Source of the DNA: DATBLQ01 sp036555325
GTDB taxonomy: Bacteria > Pseudomonadota > Alphaproteobacteria > Rhizobiales > Aestuariivirgaceae
Assembly (NCBI GenBank): GCA_036555325.1
Contig: DATBLQ010000044.1
Coordinates: forward strand, 10,556-74,555
Reading direction: 5' to 3'
DNA length: 64,000 nt
Within the stretch, counting starts at the first letter, position 1. Every line of letters starts with the position of its first letter. This document shows positions 44,001 through 52,958 of the stretch, piece by piece. The position numbers and the translations under genes are program-made. The notes under the pieces are model-generated. The model saw only the letters and a list, made by a program, of their open reading frames with translations, did no database searches and was not told the DNA's origin.

Positions 44001-47000
44001 CGGTTCGCATAGATGAGATGGCCGGCGAGCCGCTGATAGAGCTGGGCTTCCTCCGACTTGATGCCAAGGTGCCGAAGCTGAATTTGCGCTTGTGTCCACG
44101 CCAGCATTGCCGCCCGCTCGAAGGCAGCGTCATGACGGTGCCGGTCGATGATATCAAGCAAGTCGCTGCGGCTGCGGGCGACCAAGGTCCAGAAGGCGCA
44201 CTTGGCGGTTCCTCCCGGCGGCACGCGCACCCGAACGCGGAGCGAGAATATGGGATCGAGGACTGCACCGAAACTTTGCGACAGCGGTACCCCGTCGATG
44301 ATGGTGGCAGGGCAGGTTGGATCATTGCCTCTGCCGAGAAAACGAAAGCGATCGGTCTCGGTCTGGCTGCCCCCCACGCTTTCTCCGTCCACCACGGCAA
44401 GGTGCGCCATCCAGATTTCCGGGTCCGTTTCGGCCCTTTGTCGGCGTCTCGCTATTAGGGCGCCTGTTTCGGTGTGGTACTCCGTTTCGATGAACAGCTT
44501 GGAGAACGCCGGATGCGACGCATCGGCCGAAGCTGGGGCCATGACCAGTTCCATGTAAGTGGTGAGCTCTATTTCGCTTGCTCGCCGTCCGGAATTGTTC
44601 AGCGTGATACGGCGCACCTCGGCTGCGTCCTCAGGAGAGACAACGCAGTCGAGTGTCGTCGTGATGTTCCTGTCGCGCCGCACGATTTCGGCGCGGTCTT
44701 CGGCGAATATCGCTTCATACGTGTCTGGTTCCTCGCCGATGGGCTGATAGCCCGCCGACCAGACATGACCGCTGCTCATATCCTTGAGATAGATGTATGA
44801 GCCCCAGTCGTCCGCTGTCGGATCCTCTCGCCAGCGGCTGATTGCCAAACCGTTCCACTGGCTGTAGCCCGACCCCGCCGCCGTGAACATGACGGTATAT
44901 TGCCCGTTGGACAGAAGGTGCGTAACCGGCACTTCCGTGTGAACGTCGCTGATACGGCGAACCACAACCGGTGGCGTCTGGCGAACCGCCGCCTGTGCTT
45001 CCATATCCCTGGCTCTTGCATGGGTGATCGGCACCCCGCGAGGCGCGCGTTCCTGCAGCAAGAGCTCGGTTGCGCGAGTCATCGGCTCGAAGTGGAACCG
45101 CTCGCGGAAAATTCCGGCCCGAACCGTATTTGCCAGTGCAACCACGGTCATTCCCTGGTGGTGCGCCATGAATGCTCTTACGATCGAGACGCGCTGCCCC
45201 TCTGGCACTCGCCGTGGCGTATAGTCGAGGGCTTCGTAATAGCCATACTGGCCAAGCGCGCCCTCCTTTCGCAGTCTTTCGAAATTGCTTGCCGCGGCCT
45301 TGGGCGCAACCATTGCCGCAAGTCCGGTAGCGTAAGGTGCGATGACAATGTCGTCCGCAAGACCGCGCTTTAGGCCAAGTCCCGGCACGCCAAAATTCGA
45401 GTATTGGTAGGTGAATTCCACATCGCGCGCGTTGTAGGCCGATTCCGAAATTCCCCACGGGACACCACGCTCTGCGCAATACGACATCTGTTTGCGCACC
45501 ACGAGCCGGTTGGTCTGGTCGAGAATCCCGCCGGGAGGCGATTTCATCACCAGCGACGGCATCAGATATTCGAACATCGACCCGGACCACGACAGAAGTG
45601 CCGCGCCGAAATCGACGGCGGTTACCGCGCGGTTCAACCTGAACCAGTGTTTGGTGCGAACGTCGCCCTTCGCAATGGAAAAAAAGCTCGCCAGCCGCGC
45701 CTCGGAGGCCAGCATGTCGTAGCAACCTTCGTCGAGCGAACTGTCCGGAACCCGATATCCGATCGACAACAGATTGCGTTGCCGATTGAGAAGAAAGTCG
45801 AAATCCATGCCGAGAGCCAGGTCTCTCGCTTCGCTTTCTATCCGCTCCAGTCGTTGCTTCAGTGTCCGGGTGCCGACGTTGCTTGCGGTGAAATCTCGGA
45901 AATGGCTCTCGATCGTCTGATGCGCCGCTTTCAGCCAAGTCAACAACTCCATTCCCCAGGATCCCGGTCGCTCCTTGGCACGAAGCTCGACAACTTCGAT
46001 CAATTGGCCCGCCTGCAGCGACAATTCGATCAGCCGCACGGCAAGTAGTTCTGGCGACTGACGGGCGTTCTCCAGCGAGCGGGAAATCGATTCGATCATT
46101 TCCGCAATCTGCTTGCGTATCTTTGCTGTCGAACGTCCCTCCTGCGGCAGCGCTTCCAGGCTTTCGCTGGCGAGGTCGAGGCAGTCTTGAATGCCATCGA
46201 GACCCTGCACGCTCCCGTAGGGCGATTCGATCCACTCTCTACAGGCATTCGCCAGTGCCAGGAGATGGCCCGCCATATTCCCACTGTCGACAGTCGAGAC
46301 ATACCGCGGATCCAGTGGACGCAGATCGGCTGTTGCATACCAGTTGAAGAAGTGGCCGTGCAATTTCTCCATCTTCTTGAACGTGGCAAATGTTGCATCA
46401 AGTCGGTCTACGATTTCGTACAGCCCCGCCCAGCCGAAGTCGCGGGCGCTCACCATGCACAGAAGATACAAACCCATGTTCGTGGGTGATGTGCGCTGTG
46501 CCACGACCGGTTCGGGATCTTCCTGGAAATTATCGGGCGGCAGCATGTTGTTTGTCGGCGTGACGAAGGTTTCGAAAAACTTCCACGTGCGCCGTGCAAT
46601 CAGCCTCAGCGCCCTGGCATCGTCGGGCGAGAGTTCCAATTCCTCCGCCACTGCCGGCCACCGGCTGACCCATAACGCTATGGCGGGCGCCAACGTCCAG
46701 ACCAACGCAAACGGGAGGGCCGTGATGAAGTTCGCAGGATCGGAAAAATCAGCAACGCCGATGGCGGCCGCTCCAAGCAGGATGCTGCCCCACATCTTCC
46801 CGTAGTAGCCGCTGAGCGGAAGTTGTGGTTTGAGTTGCACCTGCGCCGCCGATACCCATTCCAGCAGCCTCCGGTGACTGAGCGCGAGCCGGTAGATCGT
46901 GCGCGCGATGGCATCCACCATTATCCACGCCTGATGAGCCAGAAAGACGACTGTCAATCCAAGCTGCATGAGAGCCCGGGCAATATCCTGCAGCAGGCTG

Positions 47001-49609
47001 CGCAGATGGCTCCCTATGGTGATATTCACGTGCTTCGGCACGATTGAATCGAAGACCGGGATGAGTGGCGGAATGGCAATCGTGACCATGAGAAACGTCA
47101 CCCATGCCGCCGCACCGGCAAACGGCAAAAGCGCAAGCCCCGCCAACAGCGCCGCCACTGTGGTCGGAGCAAGCAGCGATCGACGCAAATTGTCGAGCAT
47201 CTTCCATCTGCCGAGGGCCGGAATCTTCTGCCGCGCGCCGCCGGTTGTCTTGCGCCAGCCGAACAGCCACGGAATCAATTGCCAGTCGCCGCGCGCCCAC
47301 CGATGTTGTCTCGCGGCCGCCACTTCGTATCGGGCGGGAAAGTCCTCGATTACCTCCGTGTCGGAGACGAATCCTGACCTGGCGAATATTCCTTCGAACA
47401 GATCGTGACTGAGCAACGTGTTTTCGGGAATGCGCGCCGCCAACGCCTTCTCGAAAGCGTCGACATCGTAAATTCCTTTGCCGGTAAATGATCCTTCGCC
47501 GAAAAGATCCTGGTAGACGTCCGAAACGGCGAATACATAAGGATCAAGGCCTCTCGGTGTGGAAAAGACCCTCTGATAGATGGATCGTTCTCCCCGGTCG
47601 GGCAGGGACGGTGTAACTCTCGGCTGCAGAATTCCATATCCTTGCACCACTCGGCCCAAACCCTCGTCGACCACCGGCTGATTGAGGGGATGCGCCATCT
47701 TTCCGGCAAGCCTCCGCGCCGTGTCGCGCAGCATCCTGGTGTCGGCATCGAGAGTAAGGACATAGCGAACGTTGTCCGGTAGCTTGCCGCACACGACCGA
47801 GTAGGACGTATCATCTGCGCCGCGCAGCAGCCGGTTGAGTTCATGCAGTTTGCCGCGCTTGCGTTCCCATCCCATCCACCGGCTCTCGCTCGGGTTCCAT
47901 ACCCGCCGGCGGTGGAGTAGAAGGAACCGCGACTGGTTTTCCCCCGCACCATAGCGCTCATTCAGCCTTGATATACCTTCAAGCGCCGCTTGCAGAAGTT
48001 GTTCGTCCTCCGCATCATGCTCCACATCTGAATCGGCCCAGTCCGTCAATAATGCGAAGTAGATATCGCCCTGTGGCTCGGTCAGATAGTGCACTTCGAG
48101 CCGTTCGATCTCTTCTTCCAACGTTTGCCGCGCATTGAGCAGCGTTGGCACGACCACCATGGTTCGTAAATGTCGGGGAATGCCATCGCGTAGCTCGAGC
48201 GCGGGCAAAAGTTTCGCCCCCAATATTTTAGTAATCAGCAGGTTTACGATCGCAATCGCTGCTTCGGAAGCTGGCACCAGAGCAAGCAGCGCTAATCCTG
48301 TCGCCACGGTCGCCGGCAAAGGATCGATCAGCCCCCGCAGCCCCCCGGACAGCAACAAAGCGGTCAGCAGCGCGATAGCACTCAAATATCCCGCTATTCC
48401 CCAGCTCTTGATGCGCCGCCGCGCCGACTCGAGCGGTTTGGGGCGGAATTCAAGCCGCGTTTCGATGTTTGTCCGCCCCTGGCCGAGGAGGAAATAGCCC
48501 GGCTCCTGGATCCCAGCGTGGCTGTCGGTGGCTTCGGCGACAATTTGCGTGACCTGCAATTCCCCTATGCCCGAGCCTTTTGCCAGTTCTTCGATTGCGT
48601 TGCGGTAGAGATTGCGGCTGGTGAAATCCATCTCAACGTAGAGCGGATATTTCGCTAGTAGCTCGTTGACCAGGCTGACGCTTTCGAACCAGTCGGTCCA
48701 ATCAACGTCCGATATGAGTCGCATGCTGGTAAAGATGTTTCGAACCGTGACATTCGCCGCTGTTTGGCGCTGATGTTCTTCCGCTATTGCCTGATCGGTT
48801 GTGCTTCCCTGCGCCGCCAGCTGCACTTCGAGCCAATGCAGGGCCATTGCCGCCACATGGCCTTGATCCCGCAGCCTTTGGTCGAGTTGCACCGCGAATG
48901 TTTTGGATATTGGCTGCGTTTCATAGGGTCTCAATGTCTCCTGGATCGCCTGCGATTTTTCTCTTTCCAGCGCAAGCAGCCTATCAGCGAGCAGGTCAGC
49001 ACTCTCGCGTGCCGCCCGGGCCTTTACGATGCGATCGGCGAGCCGCCTGAGATTCTCAATCAGCACGATGCGCAGCGTAATCGCAATCGCCCATAGTTCT
49101 CCGATCGTCAGCGGTACATCTCGCTGATAGGCACGCACGAAGCGCATCAGCACATCCGGATTGAACAGGCTGTCGGTGTGCGCATTGAACGCCCATGCTA
49201 TGCCGAACACCCGCGGGTATCCCGCGAAGGGTCCATCAGCCAGCTTCGGCAGCTCCTTATAGTATCCGGGCGGAAGATCCTGACGGATCTGTCTGATCTG
49301 ATCCTCCACCAGGTGAAAATTATCGATCAGCCATTCCGCTGCCGGTGTGATGGGTCTCCCAGCCGCTACTGTCTTGCAGATGGTCTCGTAAGCTGACAGC
49401 AACGTCGCGGCATTTTCATCAAGCCGCGTCGCGATAGGTTTCCGCTTTATTCGCGTTGCCGGGGGGACGACCTTTTGTGCCGAAGCCAGGCTTTCGGCGT
49501 GCTGTTCAAGCCGTTCGACGTTGAAAAGTTCGGCTTTGATCGGTTCGGAATTATCCCAAGGCGGGTCTTCATTGCTTCTTTGGGGCAGGAAGTTCAGAAC
49601 TACAGCCAT
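41063..49609 (-). CDS. ndvB: Cyclic beta-1,2-glucan synthase (NdvB/Cgs)
   Basis: 2848 residues, the usual length of Cgs/NdvB. The N-terminal cytoplasmic part leads to membrane segments around residues 410-465. A GT84 glycosyltransferase domain follows, with DxD motif TLDADTRML near 621 and RQHRWARGDWQL near 768, then more membrane segments (about 810-960). The long C-terminal half holds two glucoamylase/GH94-type regions, with acidic residues in FGTGDWNDAMNRVG near 2520. It builds beta-1,2-glucan from UDP-glucose, cyclises it and sets its size, at the inner membrane. The product is a periplasmic osmoprotectant and host-interaction factor in rhizobia and Brucella. Confidence 0.96.
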   Translation of the reverse strand: MAVVLNFLPQRSNEDPPWDNSEPIKAELFNVERLEQHAESLASAQKVVPPATRIKRKPIATRLDENAATLLSAYETICKTVAAGRPITPAAEWLIDNFHLVEDQIRQIRQDLPPGYYKELPKLADGPFAGYPRVFGIAWAFNAHTDSLFNPDVLMRFVRAYQRDVPLTIGELWAIAITLRIVLIENLRRLADRIVKARAARESADLLADRLLALEREKSQAIQETLRPYETQPISKTFAVQLDQRLRDQGHVAAMALHWLEVQLAAQGSTTDQAIAEEHQRQTAANVTVRNIFTSMRLISDVDWTDWFESVSLVNELLAKYPLYVEMDFTSRNLYRNAIEELAKGSGIGELQVTQIVAEATDSHAGIQEPGYFLLGQGRTNIETRLEFRPKPLESARRRIKSWGIAGYLSAIALLTALLLSGGLRGLIDPLPATVATGLALLALVPASEAAIAIVNLLITKILGAKLLPALELRDGIPRHLRTMVVVPTLLNARQTLEEEIERLEVHYLTEPQGDIYFALLTDWADSDVEHDAEDEQLLQAALEGISRLNERYGAGENQSRFLLLHRRRVWNPSESRWMGWERKRGKLHELNRLLRGADDTSYSVVCGKLPDNVRYVLTLDADTRMLRDTARRLAGKMAHPLNQPVVDEGLGRVVQGYGILQPRVTPSLPDRGERSIYQRVFSTPRGLDPYVFAVSDVYQDLFGEGSFTGKGIYDVDAFEKALAARIPENTLLSHDLFEGIFARSGFVSDTEVIEDFPARYEVAAARQHRWARGDWQLIPWLFGWRKTTGGARQKIPALGRWKMLDNLRRSLLAPTTVAALLAGLALLPFAGAAAWVTFLMVTIAIPPLIPVFDSIVPKHVNITIGSHLRSLLQDIARALMQLGLTVVFLAHQAWIMVDAIARTIYRLALSHRRLLEWVSAAQVQLKPQLPLSGYYGKMWGSILLGAAAIGVADFSDPANFITALPFALVWTLAPAIALWVSRWPAVAEELELSPDDARALRLIARRTWKFFETFVTPTNNMLPPDNFQEDPEPVVAQRTSPTNMGLYLLCMVSARDFGWAGLYEIVDRLDATFATFKKMEKLHGHFFNWYATADLRPLDPRYVSTVDSGNMAGHLLALANACREWIESPYGSVQGLDGIQDCLDLASESLEALPQEGRSTAKIRKQIAEMIESISRSLENARQSPELLAVRLIELSLQAGQLIEVVELRAKERPGSWGMELLTWLKAAHQTIESHFRDFTASNVGTRTLKQRLERIESEARDLALGMDFDFLLNRQRNLLSIGYRVPDSSLDEGCYDMLASEARLASFFSIAKGDVRTKHWFRLNRAVTAVDFGAALLSWSGSMFEYLMPSLVMKSPPGGILDQTNRLVVRKQMSYCAERGVPWGISESAYNARDVEFTYQYSNFGVPGLGLKRGLADDIVIAPYATGLAAMVAPKAAASNFERLRKEGALGQYGYYEALDYTPRRVPEGQRVSIVRAFMAHHQGMTVVALANTVRAGIFRERFHFEPMTRATELLLQERAPRGVPITHARARDMEAQAAVRQTPPVVVRRISDVHTEVPVTHLLSNGQYTVMFTAAGSGYSQWNGLAISRWREDPTADDWGSYIYLKDMSSGHVWSAGYQPIGEEPDTYEAIFAEDRAEIVRRDRNITTTLDCVVSPEDAAEVRRITLNNSGRRASEIELTTYMELVMAPASADASHPAFSKLFIETEYHTETGALIARRRQRAETDPEIWMAHLAVVDGESVGGSQTETDRFRFLGRGNDPTCPATIIDGVPLSQSFGAVLDPIFSLRVRVRVPPGGTAKCAFWTLVARSRSDLLDIIDRHRHDAAFERAAMLAWTQAQIQLRHLGIKSEEAQLYQRLAGHLIYANRALRPSAIQLRKGLASQAALWPIGISGDIPIVLVRIDEVEDLDVVRELLRAHEYWRMKQFATDLVILNDRASSYLQSLHSGIEMLIRTSRAQRAAHGVSGGAVHLLRADQLSQDTLSALPSLARVTISARRGPLQDQLNRLVEPAVNAPLRGEKRSWKRSDTSQITNKLEFFNGFGGFDRNGTEYVTVLDAGVMTPAPWINVIANSNFGFQASAEGPVYSWAENSRDFQLTGWSNDPVSNRPSEVFYVRDEASGALFGPTVLPIKDAQGPYVAKHGQGWSSFEHTAYQIGLELVQFVPLSDSVKISRLRVKNSSAALRRLSITAYVEWVLGVSRVQSAAYMTTDIDSETGAMFIRNPWNVRFGNHVAFADLLGMQTKWTGDRREFLGRHGTLGAPLAMVQDLELSNNTGAGYDPCSALQAIIELAPQGTREVVFILGNAPDTQTAQTLVKRYRQADLDETLAEVKRYWRGHLGAVQVKTPDRAMDIMVNCWLPYQTLASRMFARCGFYQVSGAFGFRDQLQDGLALLWSRPDITREHLLRAASRQFREGDVQHWWLPQTGQGIRTRISDDPVWLAYCTARYVAFTGDISVLDEEVPFLEGQTLAPDQHDAFFEPEVGEETASLFQHCVRGLKRGITKGPHGLPLFGTGDWNDAMNRVGHLGKGESIWLGWFIYTTLVAFLPLAESRGKKALAEKWRKYLSQLKSALEKKAWDGAWYLRGYFDDGTPFGSASSEECRIDSLAQSWAVLSGAADPARMRQAMSEVEKQLIWQSDRIAALFTPPFDKTPLDPGYIKGYPPGIRENGGQYTHASCWTVFALSQLQQVDRAHALFAMLNPINHCANPVGVERYRTEPYVVAADVYSVQPHKGRGGWTWYTGSAGWLYQAGLQAILGLDQRGDHLRVNPCIPVEWDGFEVVLKRGSTKYEIQVLRQPEEEERADKLVEGELQTRGTTIRLINDGKVHRLQLFIGKQPLSKEPFAA

Positions 49610-50118
49610 TCAGTGTCCCGACGGTCATGTGAGAAGCTTCGCGGCCGTGACGCAAAAACGCCGCCTAAGAAGCACATTTTAACGCACAACTATGGCAAAG
49701 GTTGCATTCCCGATTGGATTTTTAATGCCGAATTCGACTCCGAACAAGCGTAACGCCGAGGGCCCATTCGGTCAGTGGATAATTACGCTACACGCGGGTT
49801 TGGCAAAGAAGTTGTGCAGAGAAAGCTTCAGCCGCAGGCGAAGAACGCGAAGTGCTGCAGGTCTGTCGCGCGGACATCAAGGATCGAGGTTCTCGACCGC
49901 AGCCGCCATCAATTTTCGGCCTTCTCCCAAGGCGGCTAATCCCCAACCGGCACCTTCCTGGGTCTGGCGGTTGGGAGTTGTTTCCCGAGCCAAACTGACA
50001 TAAAGCACCCTTCTGGTCGGAATCGAGCCGCCCGGTGTCGCGCCGGGAAAGGGTATTTTCGTCCCGAACGGTAACTTTGCAGAACCTAAGGCATGTCCGC
50101 CAGTTTTGGAGAATTCGC
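49610..50118. other. Long intergenic region upstream of the corrinoid gene
   Basis: 509 bases between the divergent glucan synthase and corrinoid genes without a convincing open frame. It holds two inverted repeats: CCCAACCG (49942-49949) with CGGTTGGG (49968-49975), and CCCGG (50031-50035) with CCGGG (50043-50047). It probably contains promoters for both genes. I looked for cobalamin riboswitch conserved boxes and did not find them. Confidence 0.6.
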
Positions 50119-50820
50119 ATGAGCGGTGATGAACTGGACCTGAGATCGCTGAACGATGAAGAACTCACCCAACAGATGCACGACGATCTCTACGATGGGC
50201 TGAGGGAAGAGATCGAAGACGCCGTCAGAATTCTCCTCGAACGCGGCTGGGCGCCCTACAAGGTCCTTACCGAAGCCTTGGTAGAAGGAATGAGAATCGT
50301 CGGGATCGATTTCCGCGATGGCATCCTGTTCGTGCCGGAAGTTTTGCTTGCCGCCAACGCCATGAAAGGCGGCATGGCGATTCTCAAGCCGCTGCTCGCT
50401 GAAACCGGTGCACCGCGCCTGGGCAAGATGGTCATCGGTACCGTTAAAGGAGACATTCACGATATCGGCAAGAATCTCGTGGGCATGATGATGGAAGGCG
50501 CCGGCTTCGAGGTCATTGACCTCGGCATCAACAATCCGGTGGAAAAATACCTCGCCGCCATCGAGGAGCACAAACCGGATATTCTCGGCATGTCCGCTCT
50601 GCTCACCACCACCATGCCTTACATGAAGGTCGTCATCGACACGCTGAAGGAAAAGGGCATGCGCGACGACTATGTCGTGCTCGTCGGCGGCGCTCCATTG
50701 AACGAGGAATTTGCCAAGGCGATTGGTGCCGATGCCTATTGCCGGGACGCAGCCGTGGCAGTCGAGACGGCAAAAGGGTTCATGTCGCGCAAACATAACC
50801 AGCTGGCGGCCGCCGGCTGA
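50119..50820 (+). CDS. Corrinoid-binding protein, MtbC/MtgC type
   Basis: 233 residues from ATG 50119 (MSGDELDL), with GGAGA six bases upstream; the frame is open 28 codons further upstream. An acidic N-terminal helical region is followed by the B12-binding-2 cap helices (about 30-95) and a Rossmann-like cobalamin domain with the base-off His motif GDIHDIGKNL near residue 112 and later GADAYCRDAAVAV. It carries a methyl group on cobalt between a substrate methyltransferase (MttB family) and an acceptor enzyme. It is the only corrinoid protein visible in the window and is first in a short operon. Confidence 0.92.
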   Translation: MSGDELDLRSLNDEELTQQMHDDLYDGLREEIEDAVRILLERGWAPYKVLTEALVEGMRIVGIDFRDGILFVPEVLLAANAMKGGMAILKPLLAETGAPRLGKMVIGTVKGDIHDIGKNLVGMMMEGAGFEVIDLGINNPVEKYLAAIEEHKPDILGMSALLTTTMPYMKVVIDTLKEKGMRDDYVVLVGGAPLNEEFAKAIGADAYCRDAAVAVETAKGFMSRKHNQLAAAG

Positions 50821-50963
50821 GCATGAGGTACCGCCATGCCCGCATCATCCGGCGTGTTTGGCGCTGGATCATTCAATCAAGCGAGGACCGGCAGCCAGCC
50901 ATACGTGCTACGGCCACGAGCCGACAGTGTTTTGTGGCGCTCCTCGCGGAAGCGAAATAGACA

Positions 50964-51602
50964 ATGACCACGGTCAATTTGCGTCCCTCGGAAGAATTCG
51001 CCTTCACCAATGGCAAGGGAGATGTTCTGCTCATCGCCTGCGGCGCCCTGGCGCGCGAAATAGTTGATTTGATCGAACGCAACCACTGGAGCGCTTTTGA
51101 CGTCGCCTGCCTTCCCGCCAAATGGCACAACCGCCCCGAACTGATCGCTCCGGGCGTGCGCGAGAAAATTCGCCAGGCGAGGGGTAAATACAAAAGGATC
51201 TTTGTCCTTTATGGAGATTGCGGCAGTGGGGGCATGCTTGACAGGATGCTGGAAGAGGAGGGTGTCGAGCGTATCGATGGACCGCACTGCTACGCGTTTT
51301 ACAGCGGCAACGAGAATTTCGCCCGCACCTCCGACGATGATGTGACCGCATTCTTTCTTACCGATTATCTTGCTCGCCATTTCGATAAACTGATCTGGGA
51401 GGGTTTGGGGCTCAAGGACCATCCTGAGCTTTTGCAGGATTATTTCGGCAACTACACGAAGGTGGTCTATTTGGCCCAAACACGTGATGAAGAACTGGCC
51501 AAACGCGCCATGGCCGGTGCGAAGAAGCTCGGGTTGGCCTACGAGTATCGTTACACTGGCTACGGAGAACTGGAAGAGGTTATGCGCACTCGGGCGCGCT
51601 GA
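50964..51602 (+). CDS. DUF1638 family protein
   Basis: 212 residues. The pattern VLLIACGALAREIVDLIERN, CLPAKWHNRPELI, FVLYGDCGSGGMLDRML and GPHCYAFYSGN identifies DUF1638. Several conserved cysteines (near residues 26, 49, 81 and 101) could bind metal or thiol. To my knowledge DUF1638 genes often lie next to corrinoid methyltransferase genes in archaea and alphaproteobacteria, but the function is undefined. It lies between the corrinoid protein and a class IV aminotransferase on the same strand. Confidence 0.85.
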   Translation: MTTVNLRPSEEFAFTNGKGDVLLIACGALAREIVDLIERNHWSAFDVACLPAKWHNRPELIAPGVREKIRQARGKYKRIFVLYGDCGSGGMLDRMLEEEGVERIDGPHCYAFYSGNENFARTSDDDVTAFFLTDYLARHFDKLIWEGLGLKDHPELLQDYFGNYTKVVYLAQTRDEELAKRAMAGAKKLGLAYEYRYTGYGELEEVMRTRAR

Positions 51603-51612
51603 AAGAAATCGC

Positions 51613-52530
51613 ATGGAGAAAGAGCGAGTCGCGTTTTTTAATGGAAAGATTCTGCCTGAGAGCCAGGTCCACGTCTCGTTTCGCGACTATGGATTCTCGA
51701 TGGGCGACGGCGCCTTCGACACGGCACGCACCATCGCGCACAATCCTTTCATGCTTGAAGAACATGTCGAGCGCCTCTATCGATCGCTCGCCTATCTGCG
51801 GCTCGATCCCGGGCTTACGCCAACGCAGATGCTCAACTCAACTCGGGAAGTTCTGGAGCGCAATCTTCCTCTGCTCGATGCGCATGACGATTATTGGGTT
51901 ACCCAGTGGGTCTCACGTGGCCTCCGCTCCTTGAGCCGCACCGGCCCCGAGGGTCCGCCAACCGTCATCATCGAATGCTCTCCCTTGCCGCTAAAAGCTC
52001 GCGCGCGTGGCATGCGCGATGGCCTTGATGTGGTGACGCCAGGAAGTATTCGGCGCACTCCGCCCGAAGCCATTAGCCCCCGCTACAAGTCCATGAGTTA
52101 CGGGAATCTCGTGGCAGGCGACCACGAGGTACAAGCGCTTAAACCGGGCGCAACCTGCATTTTGCTCGATACCCGCGGTTGCCTGTGCGAAGGTCTTGGG
52201 TCCAATATTTTCATAGTGCGGCAAGGCGAAGTGCTTACCCCTCATGAACGATATGTCTTGGCGGGATTGTCGCGACAGACCGTCATTCGCATCGCCGGCG
52301 ACTTGCGAATTCCCGTGCGCGAAAGCGACATCGATCTTTATGATGCCTATGTCGCCGAGGAAGCGTTTATCACGTCAACCAGCTGGTGCCTGGTCCCCGT
52401 CAGATCGATCAACGGCAAGACGATGAGTGCCGGCGCTTGGGGGCCGATTACGCGACGATTGTCCGACGGGTATAAGCAGCACCTCGGCGGCTTCGACTAT
52501 GTTTCGCAGTACACCCGACACAATGAATAG
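51613..52530 (+). CDS. Class IV aminotransferase (branched-chain/D-amino acid type)
   Basis: 305 residues from ATG 51613, ten bases after the DUF1638 stop. It has the fold-type IV PLP pattern: FNGKILPESQVHVSFRDYGF, the Schiff-base Lys in SPRYKSMSYGNLV near residue 158, and the block CLCEGLGSNIFIVRQGEVLTP. Branched-chain aminotransferases, D-amino acid aminotransferases and 4-amino-4-deoxychorismate lyases share these motifs. In this operon it may remove the amino group from a demethylated product, but that is inference. Confidence 0.85.
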   Translation: MEKERVAFFNGKILPESQVHVSFRDYGFSMGDGAFDTARTIAHNPFMLEEHVERLYRSLAYLRLDPGLTPTQMLNSTREVLERNLPLLDAHDDYWVTQWVSRGLRSLSRTGPEGPPTVIIECSPLPLKARARGMRDGLDVVTPGSIRRTPPEAISPRYKSMSYGNLVAGDHEVQALKPGATCILLDTRGCLCEGLGSNIFIVRQGEVLTPHERYVLAGLSRQTVIRIAGDLRIPVRESDIDLYDAYVAEEAFITSTSWCLVPVRSINGKTMSAGAWGPITRRLSDGYKQHLGGFDYVSQYTRHNE

Positions 52531-52532
52531 CG

Positions 52533-52958
52533 TCAGGGCTGACCGGGGGTGACTTTCGCCGTCATTGTCGATCCGCGTTCTTGATACTCGCCGTCCAAAA
52601 TCTCGTAATAGTCGCCCTTGTCAGCACAGAAGATGTGGCCCGCGATAGTTATCCCGGTGGCTCCGTCGAGCGTGCCGGCCGCAATCGCAATATAGTCTCG
52701 ACCAGTTCCTTGCCAGAACAGCGTCGAACCGCAAATTTGACAGAAGCCCCGTTTCGCCCTGTCGGATGATTTGTACCATCGCAGCCCGGCATCCTTGCTC
52801 ACCTTGAAATGTGCAAGTTTAGCCGCAGTCGCAGCCATGAAATGTCCTGTTTGTTTGCGGCACTGGGTGCAGTGGCAGCCAACTACCTCACGCAATGGAC
52901 CTTTGACCTCATACCGAACCGCGCCGCAGAGACAGGACCCTTCGTGCAATTCGGTCAT
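52533..52958 (-). CDS. GFA/CENP-V domain protein
   Basis: 141 residues with the zinc-binding pattern of the glutathione-dependent formaldehyde-activating (Gfa) family: GSCLCGAVRYEV, GCHCTQCRKQTG and GFCQICGSTLFW. Most family members are not proven formaldehyde enzymes. The start overlaps the stop of the homocysteine-methyltransferase-like gene by four bases, so it is in that operon. A role with formaldehyde or other one-carbon compounds would fit the locus. Confidence 0.85.
   Translation of the reverse strand: MTELHEGSCLCGAVRYEVKGPLREVVGCHCTQCRKQTGHFMAATAAKLAHFKVSKDAGLRWYKSSDRAKRGFCQICGSTLFWQGTGRDYIAIAAGTLDGATGITIAGHIFCADKGDYYEILDGEYQERGSTMTAKVTPGQP

Noticed and set aside
44715..46235. A 506-codon frame on the minus strand
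   Set aside because: It is in another frame of the same strand inside the cyclic glucan synthase gene, with low-complexity Arg/Gly content and no domains.
49610..50118. Cobalamin riboswitch in front of the corrinoid protein gene
   Set aside because: I searched by eye for the B12-box and the GCCACTG block on both strands and did not find them. GC hairpins alone are not enough.
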